Below are positions 62,601 through 64,000 of a stretch of 64,000 bases of DNA, piece after piece (the stretch's first letter is position 1; every line of letters begins with the position of its first letter). This stretch comes from Stictocephala bisonia. Lineage: Eukaryota > Arthropoda > Insecta > Hemiptera > Membracidae. The translations under genes were made by a program, and so were the position numbers. The notes beneath the pieces were generated by a model. That model worked only from the letters and a program-made list of their open reading frames with translations. It did not search any database and had not been told where the DNA came from. The stretch is taken from NCBI GenBank assembly GCA_035578905.1, contig JAQJVL010000081.1, positions 2,308,980 to 2,372,979 of the forward strand, given 5' to 3'.

Positions 62601-64000
62601 TGTTACTGTTTTGATAAAATATTAGCTGATAACCTATAAAATAAAAACTAACAAACAGGAATGCTTAAGCGTAACTCAACAATCCAGTTATTGAATAACT
62701 CAAACAGCATCTGAAATAGTTTTAAATATTTATGTTAATATAAATAAATAAAATATGCTTTAACCACTGAAGAAACAAAACTGTAAATCTAAGACTTAAT
62801 TACAAAAGTAATAAATTAGAGAAAGTTATTCCAAAAAAATGAAAAAAAAATTGTAGAGGTATCTTGGTCGAAATTGAACTTCATCACTGAGGACTGATGC
62901 TGAGCGGAAGAACATAATTTTTACACATGGCGGCATACTATAACAATAACCTTATTGATATAATCTCCCTTTAACATCTGGCGAGCATTAAGACAAGACA
63001 ACTCTATCTCAACTCTGTGCTCCTGACTACAATGATGCCCCTCGAAAACACCGAACAGCTTGGTATCATCATAAGACCTTCAAATTGAAAACAACTTACT
63101 TGAAGAGGAAGTATCACATTTAAAGCAGCTGGTGGAGACCATACTTCATCACTCCATCGAGTAAGACAATCCATTGGTGTTGTGAACAAAACATCATTAG
63201 CCACAACTGATTTTATAGAACCTAAACCTACCTCCAATACTCTAGCCATGACTACTATGGTAAATATTGGAGTGCAACATGATTTGTCAGTCGTCTGCCA
63301 AGACCAACAATACACAGATGATCTCACTCAGCAGATGAAAACAATGATTAAGGTCCTTCAGGTTGATCTTCGTTGTCTGACAACCTAAGTCGGATTTGGT
63401 GAACGGAGGAAAAGATGCAACAAGCGATGGATCAATGGTTCACTTAAAAAGAAAATGACAGCTGATGTTAACATCAAAGAAATTTAAAGTTCTTTTGTCC
63501 ATTAATCAAAATGAGCATAACGTAATAAGTCTACTGCCATTAAGGTGGTGCAATCAGTTTTCGGTGAGTTAATTATTTTCCATTTTTATAATCAAAATTA
63601 GTTAACCTACCTTCCCTTGAGATAGGAAAAATATATAAAAAAACTTTTTAAACAACATTAGAACTTGTGGCCTTATGAAGTGGTGAATTTAGCTGATTTT
63701 AAATCAGCATTAAGACTAAAACCTTCGAAGTACAAATTTAATTTTATTATACCTACATTTTTACAGATAACTGAAGGGATTAAGATGTTTTTCATTTTAA
63801 AAAATTATTTAATATTTATAATTTTAAAGGTAAAAAAGGGAAAATCTTACGATAGGCAACACAAATTTGAGAGTTAATACAAATTTTAAAACTATTTTAG
63901 TCAGCGACAATAGTTTTTTATTATATCACGGAAAACTATCGCAGCAAGTTGTATTTAGTGGCCATACGCAAGGTAATAATAAAGGCAATGACTATGCACA
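62601..64000. other. Upstream sequence with a coiled-coil scrap, otherwise unrecognised
   Basis: At about 63100 the plus strand gives LEEEVSHLKQLVETILHHSI before a stop, a coiled coil like retroelement ORF1 proteins, and the block 62990-63480 is GC-richer. No family could be assigned. I cannot see a promoter or the noncoding first exon of the BTB-HMG gene. Confidence 0.35.

Noticed and set aside
62990..63480. Two overlapping frames of 68 and 107 codons
   Set aside because: No recognisable family; a coiled-coil scrap in a third frame suggests retroelement debris.

Overview
The window is nuclear DNA of an arthropod, most likely an insect and perhaps a hemipteran; the order is a guess. It is AT-rich. 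Open frames are broken by introns with GT/AG splice sites, and there are poly-A-tailed retroelements, tRNA-derived SINEs, Helitrons, piggyBac, hAT-like and Tc1/mariner-type transposons, and one 500-base assembly gap (25660-26159). I saw no bacterial or plasmid features.

One host gene fills most of the window. It lies on the minus strand, and I can join nine coding exons from the start codon at 60975 down to 7731. The first four exons (60904-60983, 56179-56292, 54705-54812, 42058-42222) encode a complete BTB/POZ domain of the lola/tramtrack type. The next exons (30196-30309, 20737-20820, 19181-19280, 9420-9499) encode an acidic, Pro/Ser-rich linker with ψKxE SUMO-type motifs. The last visible exon (7731-7949) encodes the first part of an HMG box. 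The box is cut by an intron after KYPG, so the gene continues beyond the left edge. Exon phases agree everywhere except between 19181-19280 and 9420-9499, so a small exon there is probably undetected or skipped.

The introns are crowded with mobile elements, often nested. From left to right: a broken LINE (about 840-5860) hit by a Helitron (2508-3104); a hairpin/foldback element (9974-10702); a whole but dead piggyBac (11183-13647); a decayed piggyBac-like element carrying a LINE tail (about 14964-17146); an internally deleted piggyBac (24047-25263); a LINE with RNase H (26988-28900) carrying an RTE fragment; a Helitron holding a foldback element that holds a LINE (about 31012-34375); an inverted minisatellite (35107-35640); a TIR element (about 35762-40023) carrying a nearly intact piggyBac (36906-39745); a SINE (41548-41726); piggyBac deletion derivatives (about 42960-43497 and 44522-45775); a degenerate piggyBac (about 46200-52622) split by an hAT-like element (46941-50811) that holds a mariner-type element (47733-48704); an hAT-like element inside a minisatellite (53025-53718); a Helitron (56463-57028); an hAT-like element with an exact 8-bp duplication (57328-58502); and a decayed LINE (about 61540-62600).

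The host gene's product is inferred to be a nuclear DNA-binding regulator that pairs BTB oligomerisation with HMG-box DNA binding. The transposons are independent passengers. Their nesting gives a relative order of insertion.
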